A stretch of DNA of 64,000 nucleotides from Punica granatum (GCF_007655135.1 NC_045128.1:23282811-23346810), one strand, 5' to 3'; shown: positions 1 through 13,136, counted from the stretch's first letter. Made by a program: numbers and translations. The notes: generated from the letters alone by a model not told the origin.

Positions 1-855
1 AAAGTGTAAAAATGTGATGATTAATTAAAAAAATGACTATATTGTTGAATTATGGAAATAGTAATGAATAGTTGAGAGAATTTATTATTAAAAATTGAAT
101 GAATGGTTAAAAGAATTGAAAAAAATGAAAAAGTAATAATTGTGTTGTTGACTTTTATTGGTGTAATGAGTAGAGTTAAAGTTAGAGTTAAAATCATAAA
201 ATCAGATTGGGAAATCAAACGAGTTATTAGTGCGTTTGGTTTCAGAGTTAAAGTAACTTTGATTTTGATTGTGGAAAAGGACAAAATGTTGTATAGTGTG
301 TTGAGTTAAAGTTAAAGTTAAAATTTTTGACTTGGGAAATGTGTATTTTTGTTGTGTAGTGAGTTGAGTTAAAGTTAAAGTTAAAATTTTTGTGATTTTA
401 ACCCTGAAAATAAACGGGCCAGGAAGTAATCTAACAAGACTCCAATAAACGCCCCTCTAAGGGCCGTAAAGACCTTGGAATCTCAAAATTGACATATCTA
501 GGCTTGAAATTCCTGCCAAATGTGAGAATTTCGAAACTATAATATGGGAGAATTTCAACCGATCGTGGAAAATTCGGAGATAATCCGAGAGGATTCCCTC
601 CAAAGTTCGGAATTCATCCCATATTTAGATTGAGCCAAACAGGCCTTAGTCTCTTCCTTCTACGGTCTTATTATAATTAAAGGCATATGGAATTATCCAC
701 CGATATTGTCCTAATAATATTTGATAAGCGATTACGTTCATTTCTATTGTCAGAAAATCGAAATGTATTTGCCATGGTGATCGTCTTTTATCATTATATC
801 TTCGGACCCCGAAACCCTAAAATCCTAAAAAAAAGAGGATCTTAATAAACATATC
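1..855. other. AT-rich intergenic DNA with GTTAAAG-type repeats
   Basis: No gene is visible. The first 400 bases carry many imperfect copies of the word GAGTTAAAGTTAAAG; two near-identical blocks lie at about 295-333 and 358-392, each a GAGTTAAAGTTAAAG run followed by AAAATTTTTG. The short open frames here consist of these repeats and have no recognisable protein. The rest (about 420-855) is unremarkable, and I see nothing further in it. Confidence 0.5.
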
Positions 856-2080
856 GAGACCATTAACACTTTAGTCATAGAATTGTTCAATTGCCACCAC
901 TTGACTACCTGAATTTTCAAAATGAGGAATTTGATCCATCAATTTCAATTCCGTCTAACAGTTTGGTCATGACGTCAAGTTATTGAACGGAAATGTGGCG
1001 TGGAAGCTGAGTTGGCAGAAACGACGTCAAATTTGTGCCACGTCCTTACCAAACCGACATCGTTTTGCTTCCTGAACACCCAAAACCAAAACGACGCCAT
1101 GCAACGTAAACCTGCAGACCGGTTGGACCCAAAACGACGGCGTGTTGCCTCAATCGATCCAGACCCAAAACGACGTTGTGCTGCCTTAGTCGATCTTCTT
1201 TCTCGCAAAACCCTAATTTCCGCAATCGATCCTCAATTCCCAAATTCCATTTGAAACCCTAATCCTCAAATTCCCAAATTCCTCCAATCCAACCGAAAAC
1301 CCTAAGCCCCAAATTCTATAAATCCTCCAATCGAATCCCAAAATCATCTAATCAATTACTGTCAAGAGATCAGTCTATTTTTCCAAGGGAAAGTTAGCTA
1401 ACGGGTCGAAGCCAGTGAGCTTGTTCGGCTTAGTACTGATGGAGGGAGGAAGCTTCGAATGGGAAGGTCGAGGAGGCCCTTCAAAAGGTGGAGGATGTTG
1501 TGAAGGAAGATGCTGAGTATGTGATTGATTCGGTGAAGGAGCTGGTTAAGGAGTTGATGGATGGAGAATCCGAGCCAGCGGCAAAGGAAAGTGAAGATCG
1601 AAAGGACGCAAGCTCGAGCAACAGCTCCGATGAAGAAAAGGAAGAGGACTCGATAGAGGATAACATTGAGAATGCTGGCCCTGTTGCAGTTGTAGAGGAG
1701 ACGGTCGAGGGAAGACTGAGGATTTACGGTTTCGCTCGTAAGAAGATTGAGGGAAGGACGAAGCCGACGTCGTTTTTCATTCTTGGGTCTGCAGGTTACC
1801 AAACGACAACATTTTTGCATGGGGGTAAGGATGGTGCAGCGTCGTTTTTGTTTTTGGGCTTGCAAGAAGCAAAACGACGTCGTTTAGGTAAGGACCTGAC
1901 ATAAATTTGACGTCGTTTCTGCCAACTCAACTTTCATGTCACATTTATGTTCAACAACTTGACGTCGGGACCAAACTGTTAGACGGAATTGAATTGGGGG
2001 ATCAAATTCTTGTTTTTGAAAATTCAAGTAGTCAAGTGGTGGCTATTGAATAATTGGAGGATTACACATTTAGTGGTCTC
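856..2080. mobile_element. Inverted-repeat DNA element, Pack-MULE-like
   Basis: The two ends are long imperfect inverted repeats of about 200-240 bp. The left arm (856 to about 1090) starts GAGACCATTAA, and the right arm (about 1840-2080) ends with the matching TTAGTGGTCTC. Shared words in opposite orientation include CCACCACTTGACTACCTGAA against its complement near 2025-2045, and CCGTCTAACAGTTTGGTC against its complement near 1970-1990. Between the arms lies GC-richer DNA with an acidic open frame (see the separate entry). This is the architecture of a non-autonomous Mutator-like element. No clear target-site duplication was identified, so the class is inferred. Confidence 0.6.
1488..1904 (+). 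pseudogene. Possible captured coding fragment, acidic protein
   Basis: A 138-codon open frame inside the inverted-repeat element. Its first half is rich in Glu, Asp, Lys and Ser, with a run of Ser, Asn and acidic residues near codons 40-55; the frame also appears open upstream of the first ATG, as expected for an internal exon fragment. Its second half runs into the right inverted repeat and is therefore not a normal protein end. I do not recognise the family. It could be host sequence picked up by the element, or simply an open frame. No function is claimed. Confidence 0.3.
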
Positions 2081-2874
2081 AAAATGTATCCCCTGCCTCC
2101 TCCCTTTCCCGTGCCTTCTTCTAACAAATTTTACGGCCGTATCTCGTGGTCAGACCGAAACCAATGTTCCAATAGAATTTATTTGAGCCAATCATCTCAG
2201 ATTATCCGACATCCATATTCCAAAATATATATATATATATATATTTTTCAGACTTAAAAAGAGAAAAAATAAATAAAAAATTCAAGGCCCAGTTCATTTT
2301 CTCGATGGGCTTTCGTCTCCCTCCTCGTCAAAGCTCACCTGAAAATGTTTCCTGGCATGGGACTTTCAATTCAGACTCTGCCCTCTCTTCTCTCTCTCTC
2401 TCTCACACTTTCGCTCGCTCTCACGGCAATCTGAGCTGTGACGCAGCTCTTCCCGCCCCTTTGCAGCTGCTGCGTCATCTCCGCCAGACGGATTGACGAG
2501 GTGACGATTCTCATTTTAGGGTTTTTGTCAAGGTTGCAGGAGAGACATGCTTGCTATGTTATGGCGTTTAATGTTAATTGTGATCAGCTACCCCACTTGA
2601 CCCCATTTCGTCTCCCCTCCTTTTCATCAAGCCAAAGACGCGGGACGGACAGAATTTGTGAACGCCGTTCCGAAAAACATAATATTTGTGGAAAGATCAC
2701 TCTTTTCATGTCTAATTTCTAATTGAGATGATTTGGAAACCATTTTAACTTTAACGCCTATATCGTTCAATTCAGCCCGGAAGCTTTATCTTTGTTTTCG
2801 CAGCATTAACAATTCGTCGCCATTTTATTCTGTGATCAAATGTAGGCTGTGAAATTCTCTTAACGTGCCACGAA
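2081..2874 (+). promoter_or_regulatory. MED25 upstream region and probable 5' leader
   Basis: Holds a TA dinucleotide run (about 2225-2243), a CT-rich stretch (about 2388-2404) and then a GC-richer segment typical of a plant leader. A donor-like GACGAG/GTGACG occurs near 2500 and an acceptor-like TGTAG near 2846, just before the start codon. The leader may therefore contain an intron of about 350 bp. This is inferred from position and splice-like words only. Confidence 0.35.
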
Positions 2875-5800
2875 ATGGCGGATAAGCAGCTGATTGTGGC
2901 TGTTGAAGGCACGGCTGCCGTGGGCCCCTACTGGCAGACCATTGTTTCAGATTACCTTGAAAAGATTATCAGGTCCTTCTTCACTGACACTGTTCTTTTC
3001 CTTTTGGCAAATTTCGATTTCAGTTTTACGTGTAGATGAATGAATTCTTTTCACTTACAGTATTCAGTATGATCTTAAGAAGGTTCATAGCTTGGTTATT
3101 AGTAACAAAAAAGTAATTTTTCAACACTGTACAAGGTCCTTTATTATGAGCTGACTATTAAACCGGTCACTGTCATGTTTTTTGTTCAGATCTTTTTGCG
3201 CGAATGATGGGAAGGTATGCTTCTTTCCCGATTTCCATTATTGTCACTTGTATTTTGCAGCTGTAGTTGTTCTCTGCTTTTAGGCTTCTGTTGTCTATTT
3301 TGCAAATTATTTGTCTAAGTTTCTGTTTTATATGTTTTTCTTGTCTACAGAAACCCCCTACGGTCAACTACGAGCTCTCCTTAGTTATGTTTACTACTCA
3401 TGGATCTTACTGTGGTATGTACTCTTTTTCCCAATTATTAAGTGTCATTTCAATTGCTTAAAGTTGAAAATATGGAAAACTATTTGTGATTGAGTTCTAT
3501 GGCTGCTACTCATACGGTAGAAACCACAGCTCGATAATAGGGGAGTTGTTATGGGAATTATTTCAATGTGTCTGCTTTCACCTTTTGAGTCGTAGATAAA
3601 ATCAACTGCATTCATGCTGTTGCTGTGACTTTAGCGACTTCATGTTTGATCATTTATTTTGTTGATGAATTTCAATGTATAATCTAAACCACTCTTTTCT
3701 ACATTTTTTTTTTCTGTTTTGGGATAAGTGCATCCCTTTATTGAAACCTCAAACCATATACAAAGAGTTCAACAACCATTTACATAAGTTCCTGCAATGT
3801 AAAAGATACAGACCAAGGAAAAAATTTAGCCTTCAATGCAAATTTAGGCAAAGAGGATTTTCACTTGAGCGTAATATTGAACTGTTAAGCTAGTCGATGC
3901 TGGTGGTGTATTACCAGTGAGTTTGCAATTAGAAGGGGTATAACGTGTAGTCCTTCAGAGCTGTTCGTATTTTTTCCTGGATTTCCTTGTCATATGTTTT
4001 GAACGCCGTTTATGGAGACTTTTCTCCTCTTCCTTATGCAGATTCCTTAGTACAACGAACTGGCTGGACAAAAGACGTCGATATCTTCTTGCAGTGGCTT
4101 TTGGCGATGCCATTCAGTGGCGGTGGTTTCAATGATGCTGCTATTGCTGAGGGTCTTGCAGAAGCTTTGATGGTATTTTCAGCTTCTATTTATAGTTATA
4201 AAACCAGCATTCCAAGTACTATCCTGATTTGGTTGATTTTGTCTATGCCTGAGCTCGTATTGAATTATAGCTATTGTGATGGCCACTGCTTAAGTTCTTT
4301 AACCTTTATCTTGGTTACTTTGGCTTATATTAAAGTGATCACTATGTGTCTTTAACCAATCATAATGATATATCTGGCTGGTGCTCTGCGGAAAATGTAA
4401 CTTGTGCGATAGCACCTCAACTAATGCTTGGCTACTGCAGATAATGTAGGAAAAATTAGCTGAAAATTATTGATTATTTTGCCTTTGCATGTACTTTGGT
4501 GCTCATGATTCCTGGTACGAAGGAATCAATAAACTGGGTGCATGTAGCGAATCTTACACTCTCTTCCAATGTTGCAAGGCTTAGTAATTCTTCGTTATTT
4601 TATTTTATTTTATTTTTTTGTAGTTGTCGCACTTGTTATTTACTTTTGCCTGGATAGGTGCATTTTGAGGAAAAAAGAAAAGAACTGTTAATGAATATTA
4701 TAAATGAAATTTCTTCTGATACTGTAACAAACATAAATCCTAATCAGAGTGGAAGGAGTCGGCCGCGGCTAGATCTACTACATCTCTTTGGCAGTGGGCT
4801 TTAGTCTTAGAATGTCATTTATCTTCTTTAGGCTAATGATAATTATGAATCTATTCTGAGTAGGGAAATTCTTTTCTGACACAACTTTTGGACCTCTTGA
4901 CATGTGGACAAGGAAAATTTTCTCTAGTTCTTACTTTCACTGGAGCTGCCGAATGCTTTCTCCGGCATTTTAATTAAACTTAAATAGGTGGCGATTTGTA
5001 GTCTGTATAACCGTTTCTCATGTGATGAACAAATTTTTACTTGGATATGTTTTAGTATAATTTTAGATATCCACTAAATATGTGATTCTTAGTGTGAACT
5101 TTAAACAAAATCAGTCATAGAAGCTAAGCCTTTGAACAATACTAAATTGTTAAGGATAATTACATGATATTGTATTTGATGGGAGCTTTGAACAAAAGTA
5201 TGATGGGAAGTAGGTTTCATTCTTTAGTGCTGATATCTTTTTCTCTTAAAAATTCTTTTAAGCAGCTGGTTCATATTGAAGCAAACTCTATAACTTGAAT
5301 AATAAGAAGAGCAAGTTGAATGGTTTCCTTCGCTAATGAATAATTGTGATGTGCCAATCAGATGTTCCGTATTGTCCCAAATGGAAGCCAGACACAGCAA
5401 ACTTTGGATGGGAAAGGGCATTGCATTCTTGTTGCTGCTAGTAATCCTTATCCTTTACCAACACCAATTTATCGACCAAAAGTGCAAAAATTGGAAAATG
5501 ACAATACTGAAGCCCAAGCAGAAAGTTGTCTATCTGATGCTGAGACAGTTGCTAAATTTTTTCCCCAGGTAGCCTCTACGACTAGTGCTGATGAATTTTT
5601 CCTTTAAAAGATACTGACAGAAGTTTATATAATGCAGCACTGATTAACTTGAACCATGTTGCAGGGCTTTGTTTCTTTATCAGTTATTTGTCCAAAGCAG
5701 CTTTCAAAACTTAGGGCAATCTACAATGCTGTAAGTATAACTGGGGTACTTTATCTTGGATTTGTTATCTTAGTTGTTCTTGGTAGTGGACTTTTTTCTG

Positions 5801-8800
5801 CATCTCAATTATTCTCAGAATAATATATTTAGGGCTCCTGTTGTAATTACTTTGAAGTTTTATATTCTTAGGATAGTTGAGATGGCGTATGCCGTTTCAG
5901 CAAAGGAGTCAGATAAGAAAGCTTGCTAGTATAGATACATCATATCCTCCACTAACGCTTGGGCATGCTGCTGATGAGTTATTTCGCTTAACAGGGAAAG
6001 CGCAATCCCCAAGCACCAGATCCTCCAGTAGATAACACCAAAAATCCTCAGTTTCTTGTTATGATATCAGAGAACTTTATGGAGGCTCGTGCAGCTTTAA
6101 GCCGTGCTGGAATTTCAGCTTTATCTTCAAATCAGGGTCCTATGAAAGTGGACATGGCTCCGATCACTTCAGTGACTGCGCAGCCTCCAGCATCAATTCG
6201 ATCAGGTTCTTTTTATGTGTAAAGCTGCCCATTCGTTTTCTTTTCTTTTTTCCTTTGAGATTTTAGACTGGATTAATTTTGATTCTTCAGTCTTCACTAT
6301 CATATCATCTGAGTTTACTTGATGTGCTGCTGCTTGACCTCCCCATACTGCCACATAAATTGTTCTAGGTAATTTTGTGGGGATAAAAGAATAATAGATG
6401 CATGTGAATCATTCTCTTCGTGAGTCAACAATAAAAATTCTGACCATAAATATCATGCTCTCAATGACCAAAAATGTGCTCTGTTTACTGAACCCCCCAC
6501 CCTGGCCAACCAAAACAATAAAAAGAATGAGAAAAGAAATAAAAGCTGTGTGCGGGATGAAGTTGCTATGTAACTGGGCTTTGGGTATAGTCTTGCCTAT
6601 ACATCTATCTGTTTGCGACTGCAAACTAACTGGAGCTCTTACAGCTATTGATACAGCAGTTTGGAATATCAATAATAACCTTATTAAATGGGGACTGACT
6701 GCTTGTCTCAATTTCCTTATCTTTGTCCTTAAATTAGCAGCAAATGGATCTATGCTGAACCGGCAACCTGTTTCTGTTGGAAATGGTCCTACAGCTACAG
6801 TGAAAGTGGTAAGACTTCTTTGTGTATGTTAGAGATATGCCGATTTATATAGTGTCAATGATGGAGTTATAATGAGTACGCTGTTCAGGAGCCCGCAACT
6901 GTGACTTCTATGGTAGCAACTGCACCTAGTTTTCCTCAAATTCCTCGCCCTGCTTCTCAAGGAGGTGCACCAACCTTGCAAACTTCATCACCCCCTTCTG
7001 TTGTTTCTCAAGACACAACTGCCAGTGGTGATGGCATACAAGATCTGAAGCCAGCTGTAAGTGGAGGAATGTCACAGCAACCGCTTAGGCCTGGGGGTCC
7101 TGCTAACTCAAACATTCTGAACAACCTTTCTCAAGTACGGCAAGTTGTGAACTCTGCAACCCTAAGTGTTGGGACCTCAATTGGCCTACCAACAATGAAC
7201 CAAACTCCCATGGCCATGCACATGTCAAACATGATATCATCTAGCGTGATCCAATCTTCTGTCCCTCCAGCTGCAACTGCTCAGAATGTGTATTCATCTC
7301 AAGGCATTCCATCATCTATAAGTGGTTCATTCTCCACTACCCCTTCTAACATCTCTGCCAATTCAAGCATTGGAGTGCCCCAACAACCTACGGCAAATCT
7401 TCAAGGCATGGGTCAAGCTGTGCAGGGTATCGGCCAGGGGAACCTGACTGGAGGATCTCAGATTGTTCCTAGTGGAATGGGGATGAATCAGAATATTATG
7501 AATCAAGGCCTTGGTGCAGCGAATGCCTCTTCTGGGACTGGGGCTGGAACTGGGACCGGGACCGGGACTATGATCCCTACTCCTGGAATGGGTCCGCCAG
7601 GGATGCAGTCACTTGGTGCAGGGAACAATCCTAATCCTGGATCTAATATGCAATTGTCCCAGCCGTCATCTAGTGCTTTGCAAACAGCACAGTCTAAATA
7701 TGTCAAAGTCTGGGAGGTATGAAGTTATTTCTAGAATATCTGCATTAGTATTAGTTTGGATGCTTCCAATTGAGATGATGGTGACTTTTTCTGTCATTGC
7801 CATTCTTTTTCAGAATGATATTGGTTGTTTTATCTTGAAATGGTTTCTCATGTTGAGCATGATGATCTTGTCTTTCGTCTTTCAAAGGTTAAATTTTCCT
7901 GGTATATATAAATATATATTAATTCGGACCCCTGCAGGGAGACTGCATGATTTGTTTTCAATGAGAGAATGAGAGACTTCCATATAGACTTCTTGATCAA
8001 TCCCCAAACTTGTGGTTACCCAATTCTTTAATTTGCAATGTCCCCTTGGGAAGTTGTACAGTGCAATTACTTTAAAGTGGTTGCATTATACAATCAAAGT
8101 AAATTATCTTAATTGGTGGTCAATTACTAACAAAGAAAGTAAAGTACACAAATTTCGAAGTATATTACATAGATTTTGGAGAAAGCTGCAAAAATTTTGA
8201 AACAATGGACACAGGTTTCAATGAGATTTACTAAACTTGTTAGTAAAACACTTTAGTTTTTACTTAAAACTTTTTGTAGTTTACTTGATCGTATGGTTTT
8301 TAAGTACTTGATCACAATGCGTGGGCACAATTGGCCAGTATGTTTTGAAGGCTTCTGTTGATATAAATGACCTTTTCTATTTGTGCATGAACCTGCTTTT
8401 TATGTACGTTGTCTAGAAAGGAGTAAATATTAGGCAAGTGTTAAAGGTTTCAAATGATATGCTAGCATGCTGCCGAAGAATCTATTGCATCTTTGGAAAA
8501 TCAATTGATTCAATTTTCATTTCCATGTTAATTTGGTTTTAAATACTCTCTCTGGTCCTGGTAATAAGTTTTAGTTGCTACCTTTTCCCTTAAAAGTATG
8601 AGGAATAAATTTGCTTTCATTTGTCAAAGTTAGAGGAGCCAGATAAGGAATGAGTGTCCTCTTGAATCATTTTAGCTATAATTTTCTTTCTTAGTTTGTT
8701 GCTCCAAATTTTGAAAGGTTCCCTGAGGTGCGTCAAATTCATTCCACTATAAATGCTTGTGAAATGGTTTGGAGGGTTTTCTCACCTCATGAACACAGAA

Positions 8801-10845
8801 GCGTTCTTTCATTAAGCTTCGATCCATGAGATGAATTGAAATTAATAAGATTTCCTAATTTAGAAGGAAAATTGAACTGTATAGACAGCGTCTGCTAGAT
8901 TTGATGCTATGAGCTTTGTGGTTTGCAAGGAAAAAGTTGTAACTGTGATGGTTTTATGTATATATATGCTGACTATTCTTTAACTTGCATGCAGGGAAAT
9001 TTATCTGGGCAGAGACAAGGGCAGCCAGTCTTTATCACCAGACTAGAAGTATAATTTTCAATCATAGTGATTTTTTTTTCCTAATTAGACATGAGGCCCT
9101 TGCGCTTTTCCCTCATCGGAAGAATCGTTGCTTGTATTTCTTTTATCTACTCCTGTTCTCTTGCTCTGATGAACTTTTATTACTGTGCGGGCTGTCTCTT
9201 CTGCTAATTCTGTACATGAACTTGAACATTTTGTTTTGTTTTGTTTTTATTTTTTTGGTCTATGCCAGGGTTACAGAAGTGCATCGGCATCAGAGACGTG
9301 AGTTCTGAAATTTATTTTACTTCTCATTCAGTTATGGGAAAACTTAGCTGCAGCTGATAATGCATATTCGTTGTTTGTCAATTGCATCTATTATTTGGTA
9401 ACAAACTATTTTTTTTTTCTTTTCTTTTTTCAGGCTTGCAGATAACTGGCCTCAAACTATGCAAATAGTTCGTTTGATATCTCAGGACCACATGAACAAC
9501 AAGTTAGCTCAGTTTATTCTAAAATAATATTTCTGGGTTTTAGAGGTTCTGCCATCAGCTTGGTGATACTTTTACATTTCTCATTCTCTTTATATTCTTC
9601 CATTTTTATGACAGGCAATACGTAGGGAAGGCTGATTTCCTTGTTTTTCGGGCCATGAACCAGCATGGTTTTCTTGGACAGCTGCAAGAGAAGAAGCTTG
9701 TAAGTTCCACAGCTTTGTTGTTATTCTCATATGAAATTTGTTGTCCAGAGTCCTGCTACTTTAGCTGTTCTTTAATATTTTTATCATGGCATAATTTTAA
9801 AATATTGGGTGATGAGAGGAAAATTCAACCAAATTCCCATCGTCATAGCAAGTTATATGATATGCTTCATCTCAGTCTCACTCAAACACTCCCTCGGACA
9901 CACTTAAACAAAAGACAGCCACCAATATGTATAAAAGAGAATGATGGTACTTTTGGAAGCACCTTTTGAATCACTCTTCAATGCATAGATTTTTATCGCA
10001 GCCACATTGATTCTGATAGACGATACAGACAAGCTATTGAAATATACATGTTTTGCCCTAAGGTACATTTTACTGGTGGAAAAATAATGGAGGATCATCT
10101 GTTGTGAGATATTATTGACAAAGGATTGATATTCTGTTCTGCTTCTGCTTCCTTCAGTGTGCAGTTATCCAGTTACCCTCTCAGACTTTGCTCCTCTCTG
10201 TTTCAGACAAAGCTTGCCGCTTGATCGGGATGCTTTTTCCTGGGGTAAGAATATTCATTTTAATTGAACTTCTTCTTTTTCGATAGGCTACTTTTTTACT
10301 GAATATGCAACTCAGTTCACTATTGAAAATAAGGAAAGAATGAAATTTTCCTTTGCCTGCAACATTCTCATCTTTTCCCATGGTACTATGGGTTTAAAAA
10401 AAGTCTCAATTGATGGAGAACTTGGGTTGTTCTTTGTGCAATTATGAGTTGCAGATTCATGTGTTTTGTGCATTCAAGCCATGCAGTTTCTTTTTTATCG
10501 TTTTCTTCTTCCCTGTGATGTCAAATGAATTCTCGACTTTTTCATGTGACACAGGATATGGTTGTGTTTAAGCCACAGATACCCAGTCAGCAGCAGCAAC
10601 AGTTGCAGCAGCAGCAGCAGATGCTAGCGCAGCAACACCCGCAGCTGCAGCAGCAGCAGCAGCTTCCGCAGCTCCAACAGCAGCAGCAGCTTCCGCAGCT
10701 CCAACAGCAGCAGCAGCTTCCGCAGCTCCAACAGCAGCAGATCCCTCAGCTCCAGCAGCAGCAGCAGATCCCTCAGCTCCAGCAGCAGCAGCAGATCTCT
10801 CAACTCCAGCAGCAGCAGCATCAACAACAGCAGCAGCAGCATCAA

Positions 10846-10887
<42 letters not shown>

Positions 10888-10901
10888 CAGCAGCAGCAAC
10901 T

Positions 10902-10945
<44 letters not shown>

Positions 10946-11196
10946 TTTCCCAAATTCAGCAGCAGCTGCAGCAGCAACAGCTCCCACAACAGCAGCAGGT
11001 TCAGCAGCTCCCACAACAGCAACAGCTTCAGCAACTTCAGCAGCAACGCCCCCAGCAGCAGCAGCAACAACAGCTTGTTGGAACAGGAATGGGGCAAGGG
11101 TATGTTCAAGGTCCGGGACGGTCTCAGCTAGTTTCTCAGGGACAAATTTCGTCTCAAGGGCCCCCCACAATGCCTGGAGGTGGATTCTTAGGTTAA
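2875..11196 (+). CDS. MED25: Mediator complex subunit 25 (MED25 / PFT1)
   Basis: Subunit of the Mediator tail, a nuclear coactivator bridging transcription factors and RNA polymerase II; in Arabidopsis it is PFT1, which acts in jasmonate, light and flowering responses (family knowledge). Coding exons: 2875-2972, 3190-3214, 3351-3414, 4042-4172, 5362-5568, 5665-5730, 5995-6205, 6741-6808, 6889-7716, 8995-9048, 9269-9297, 9434-9502, 9615-9699, 10158-10244, 10555-11196. They join in phase to 887 codons, normal for the family, and all introns are GT-AG. The N-terminal von Willebrand A-like domain (about residues 1-230) begins with KQLIVAVEGTAAVGPYWQT. A Ser/Gln/Pro/Gly-rich linker follows. The activator-interacting (ACID) domain spans about 558-680 and includes YVKVWEGNLSGQRQGQPV and HGFLGQLQEKKLCAVIQLP. 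The tail from about 685 to 847 is almost pure glutamine. The start ATG is the first in frame and fits the conserved N-terminus. The ends of the 5' and 3' UTRs are not resolved. Confidence 0.95.
10585..11080 (+). repeat. CAG-rich coding repeat encoding MED25 polyglutamine tail
   Basis: About 500 bases of CAG/CAA codons in the last MED25 exon. From about 10644 to 10815 there is a 27-bp coding minisatellite: six or seven units encode [L/I]-[P/S]-Q-L followed by four or five Q. The units use two sub-variants, one with TTCCGCAGCTCCAA and one with ATCCCTCAGCTCCAG, which suggests stepwise local duplication. Downstream is a purer CAG/CAA run broken by His, Leu and Pro codons. Confidence 0.95.
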
Positions 11197-11679
11197 TAGG
11201 AAATTGCAATTATATGATTATAGCGGTCTCAGAAGATACGGCTCTGTCGAAGAATAAATTTGTTAATAAATGAAATCATGATTTTTGCCACAAGCTGGGT
11301 AAATAATTCTCCAGTAATTTCAGAATATAGATTGTGCATTATGCATAACTTAGTCATATATGTGTATGCATATAGTCTTAGTCCTCCTTTTTCCTTATCA
11401 GTTCCTGAAAATGGGCACTGGAATAAAAGAGAAACAAAATAGATGTGTGGTAAAGTGGTAATTTTGTCAGGAATTTGTTTGAAGAGGCAACCTGTCCGTT
11501 TGGATGCGGTGAATCAACCCAACATTGCATCTGTTGGGTGTTAATTTTAAATGAACAGGCAGGAGATAGAGAGAGGCGAGGAAAATATTGAGCCATACGA
11601 TGATAATCTATCCATCCTTGTAATCAGAGCAAAGTTTGTAAAATTGATCGGTATGTGAGAAAAGTCTCAAAAGTATCTA
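11197..11679. other. MED25 3' region and intergenic DNA
   Basis: Probably contains the MED25 3' UTR. AATAAA-like words occur near 11253 and 11266, within 75 bases of the stop. No other gene is seen. Confidence 0.4.
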
Positions 11680-12290
11680 GAGGGTATGATGTCTTACTAT
11701 TTATGGAAGCTTCAGTAGAGAAGATGGAGATGATTCGCTCTGTTCTTGATCATTTCTGTGCCGCATCAGGACAGAAGGTAAGCGAGACTAAATCTCTGTT
11801 TTTCTTCTCTGCATCTGTACCAGCAAATATTTGAGCTGAAATCCTCCATGGAAGCTCTTTTACTGCTGCAACATCGATAGGGAGGTATCTTGGAGTTCCT
11901 ATAGTTCATAGGAAGGTAGGGCGAGACTACTTTCAGCAAGTAATGAGACGGGCACAATCTCGACTTGAGGTTGGTCTGCCTCAATGTTGTCTTTAGCTGG
12001 AATGGTCACGCTAGCTCAGTCTGTTATACAGGCCATGCCATCTTTTACGATGCATATCATGAAATTGCAGAGTACAATTTGTTCTATGATCGATAGGCTT
12101 TGTCGGAACTTTATTTGGGAATATTCGGTGGGATGTTATCGCTTAACCGAGGGAATGTGGGGGATTAGGCCTTCAACGTTTGGAAGAGTTTAAACGATGC
12201 ACTGCTTGCGAAGCTTGGTTGGGACTATCAAGCATGAAGGGATGAGTGGGTGGGGGTGCTTTGAAGTAATCATTGGAGGAATCTTATTTG
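11680..12290 (+). pseudogene. LINE (non-LTR retrotransposon) reverse transcriptase relic
   Basis: Broken open frames read like the C-terminal half of a plant L1-type reverse transcriptase. About 11700-11815 gives LFMEASVEKMEMIRSVLDHF and CAASGQKVSETKS. About 11876-11945 gives IGRYLGVPIVHRKVGRDYFQ. About 11984-12120 gives LSLAGMVTLAQSVIQAMPSF and a stretch ending CRNFIWEY. All are characteristic of the region after the catalytic core. Several in-frame stops and frame changes separate them, and the catalytic half is absent, so this is a dead fragment. The RT assignment is firm; the element's outer limits are not visible. Confidence 0.85.
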
Positions 12291-13136
12291 ATGGCGGAAC
12301 ATTTTGGCTAGGATGAGGATTTTTTCACCAAAAAGGTACTCTATACCGATCCTGAACGGTGCAAGTTGCTTTATAAAACTTAGAAGGTAAGTCGAGTAGT
12401 TCCAATTACTTGCGGTCCATTTCAAAGCTATTGCGTGTGCTTAACAAACTATATTCCATTGTCATCTCGATGTATTTTCTAGGTTAGATGTGATCAGAAA
12501 CTATATTGCAGTCCAAATATGAAGCTTTTGTTCCTTCTTTGCAGTTGAAGTACGAAGGTCACTGATCTGAAGCTTAAAGCTTCATCCTTCTGGATGACCC
12601 GATGAAGGTCCTTATCCACCGAGGATCTCCTCCACTGAAGGCCCCATCCAGTCGGGACTTCCTCTACCAGTGGCCGAAGGTTTCTTTGATGATGAAACTC
12701 CTATTCCATCCCGAAGCTATACCGTATAAAATCCGGCACTGTACGGAACCCAATTCTCATGTTGAAGCTCCTCCAGAAACGAAGATGGATTTTTGTCCTT
12801 CACGTTATCTATTTTTTGGTTTTCATATTCAACGATCACATAAAGTATGATGAATTTTCTGTTTTATTTATTTATTTTTTATTGTTGGGGAGAAGGATTT
12901 CGCTCTTGAAGGATTTCATTGTTGGCCATATTTTCTTATTCATGTGGTTATGGACTATTTGGTTGCAGGAAAGATTTATATGAAAGTTGGAGTTAATTTC
13001 GAATTTATTTTGTCAGCTGATGATTGATATGAGCTGTATCAGTATTTTCTTGGTTCTTTGACCATTCTTATCATGTTACAGGTCCAACCAATCCGGGTAT
13101 TGAGCCGATCTATTGGGAATCGCTTGTGAGAGAGGT
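12291..13136. other. Intergenic DNA, no gene seen
   Basis: No convincing coding region. The short open frame at 12602-12850 is Pro-rich and has no recognisable domain. The part just after 12290 may be more LINE remnant. A pyrimidine-rich acceptor-like TTACAG lies near 13080, just before the FAR1-related relic. Confidence 0.4.

Noticed and set aside
10568..11209. Long minus-strand open frames rich in Ala or Leu across the MED25 last exon
   Set aside because: They are antisense readings of the CAG/CAA repeat (CTG/TTG giving Leu, GCT giving Ala) and have no independent evidence.
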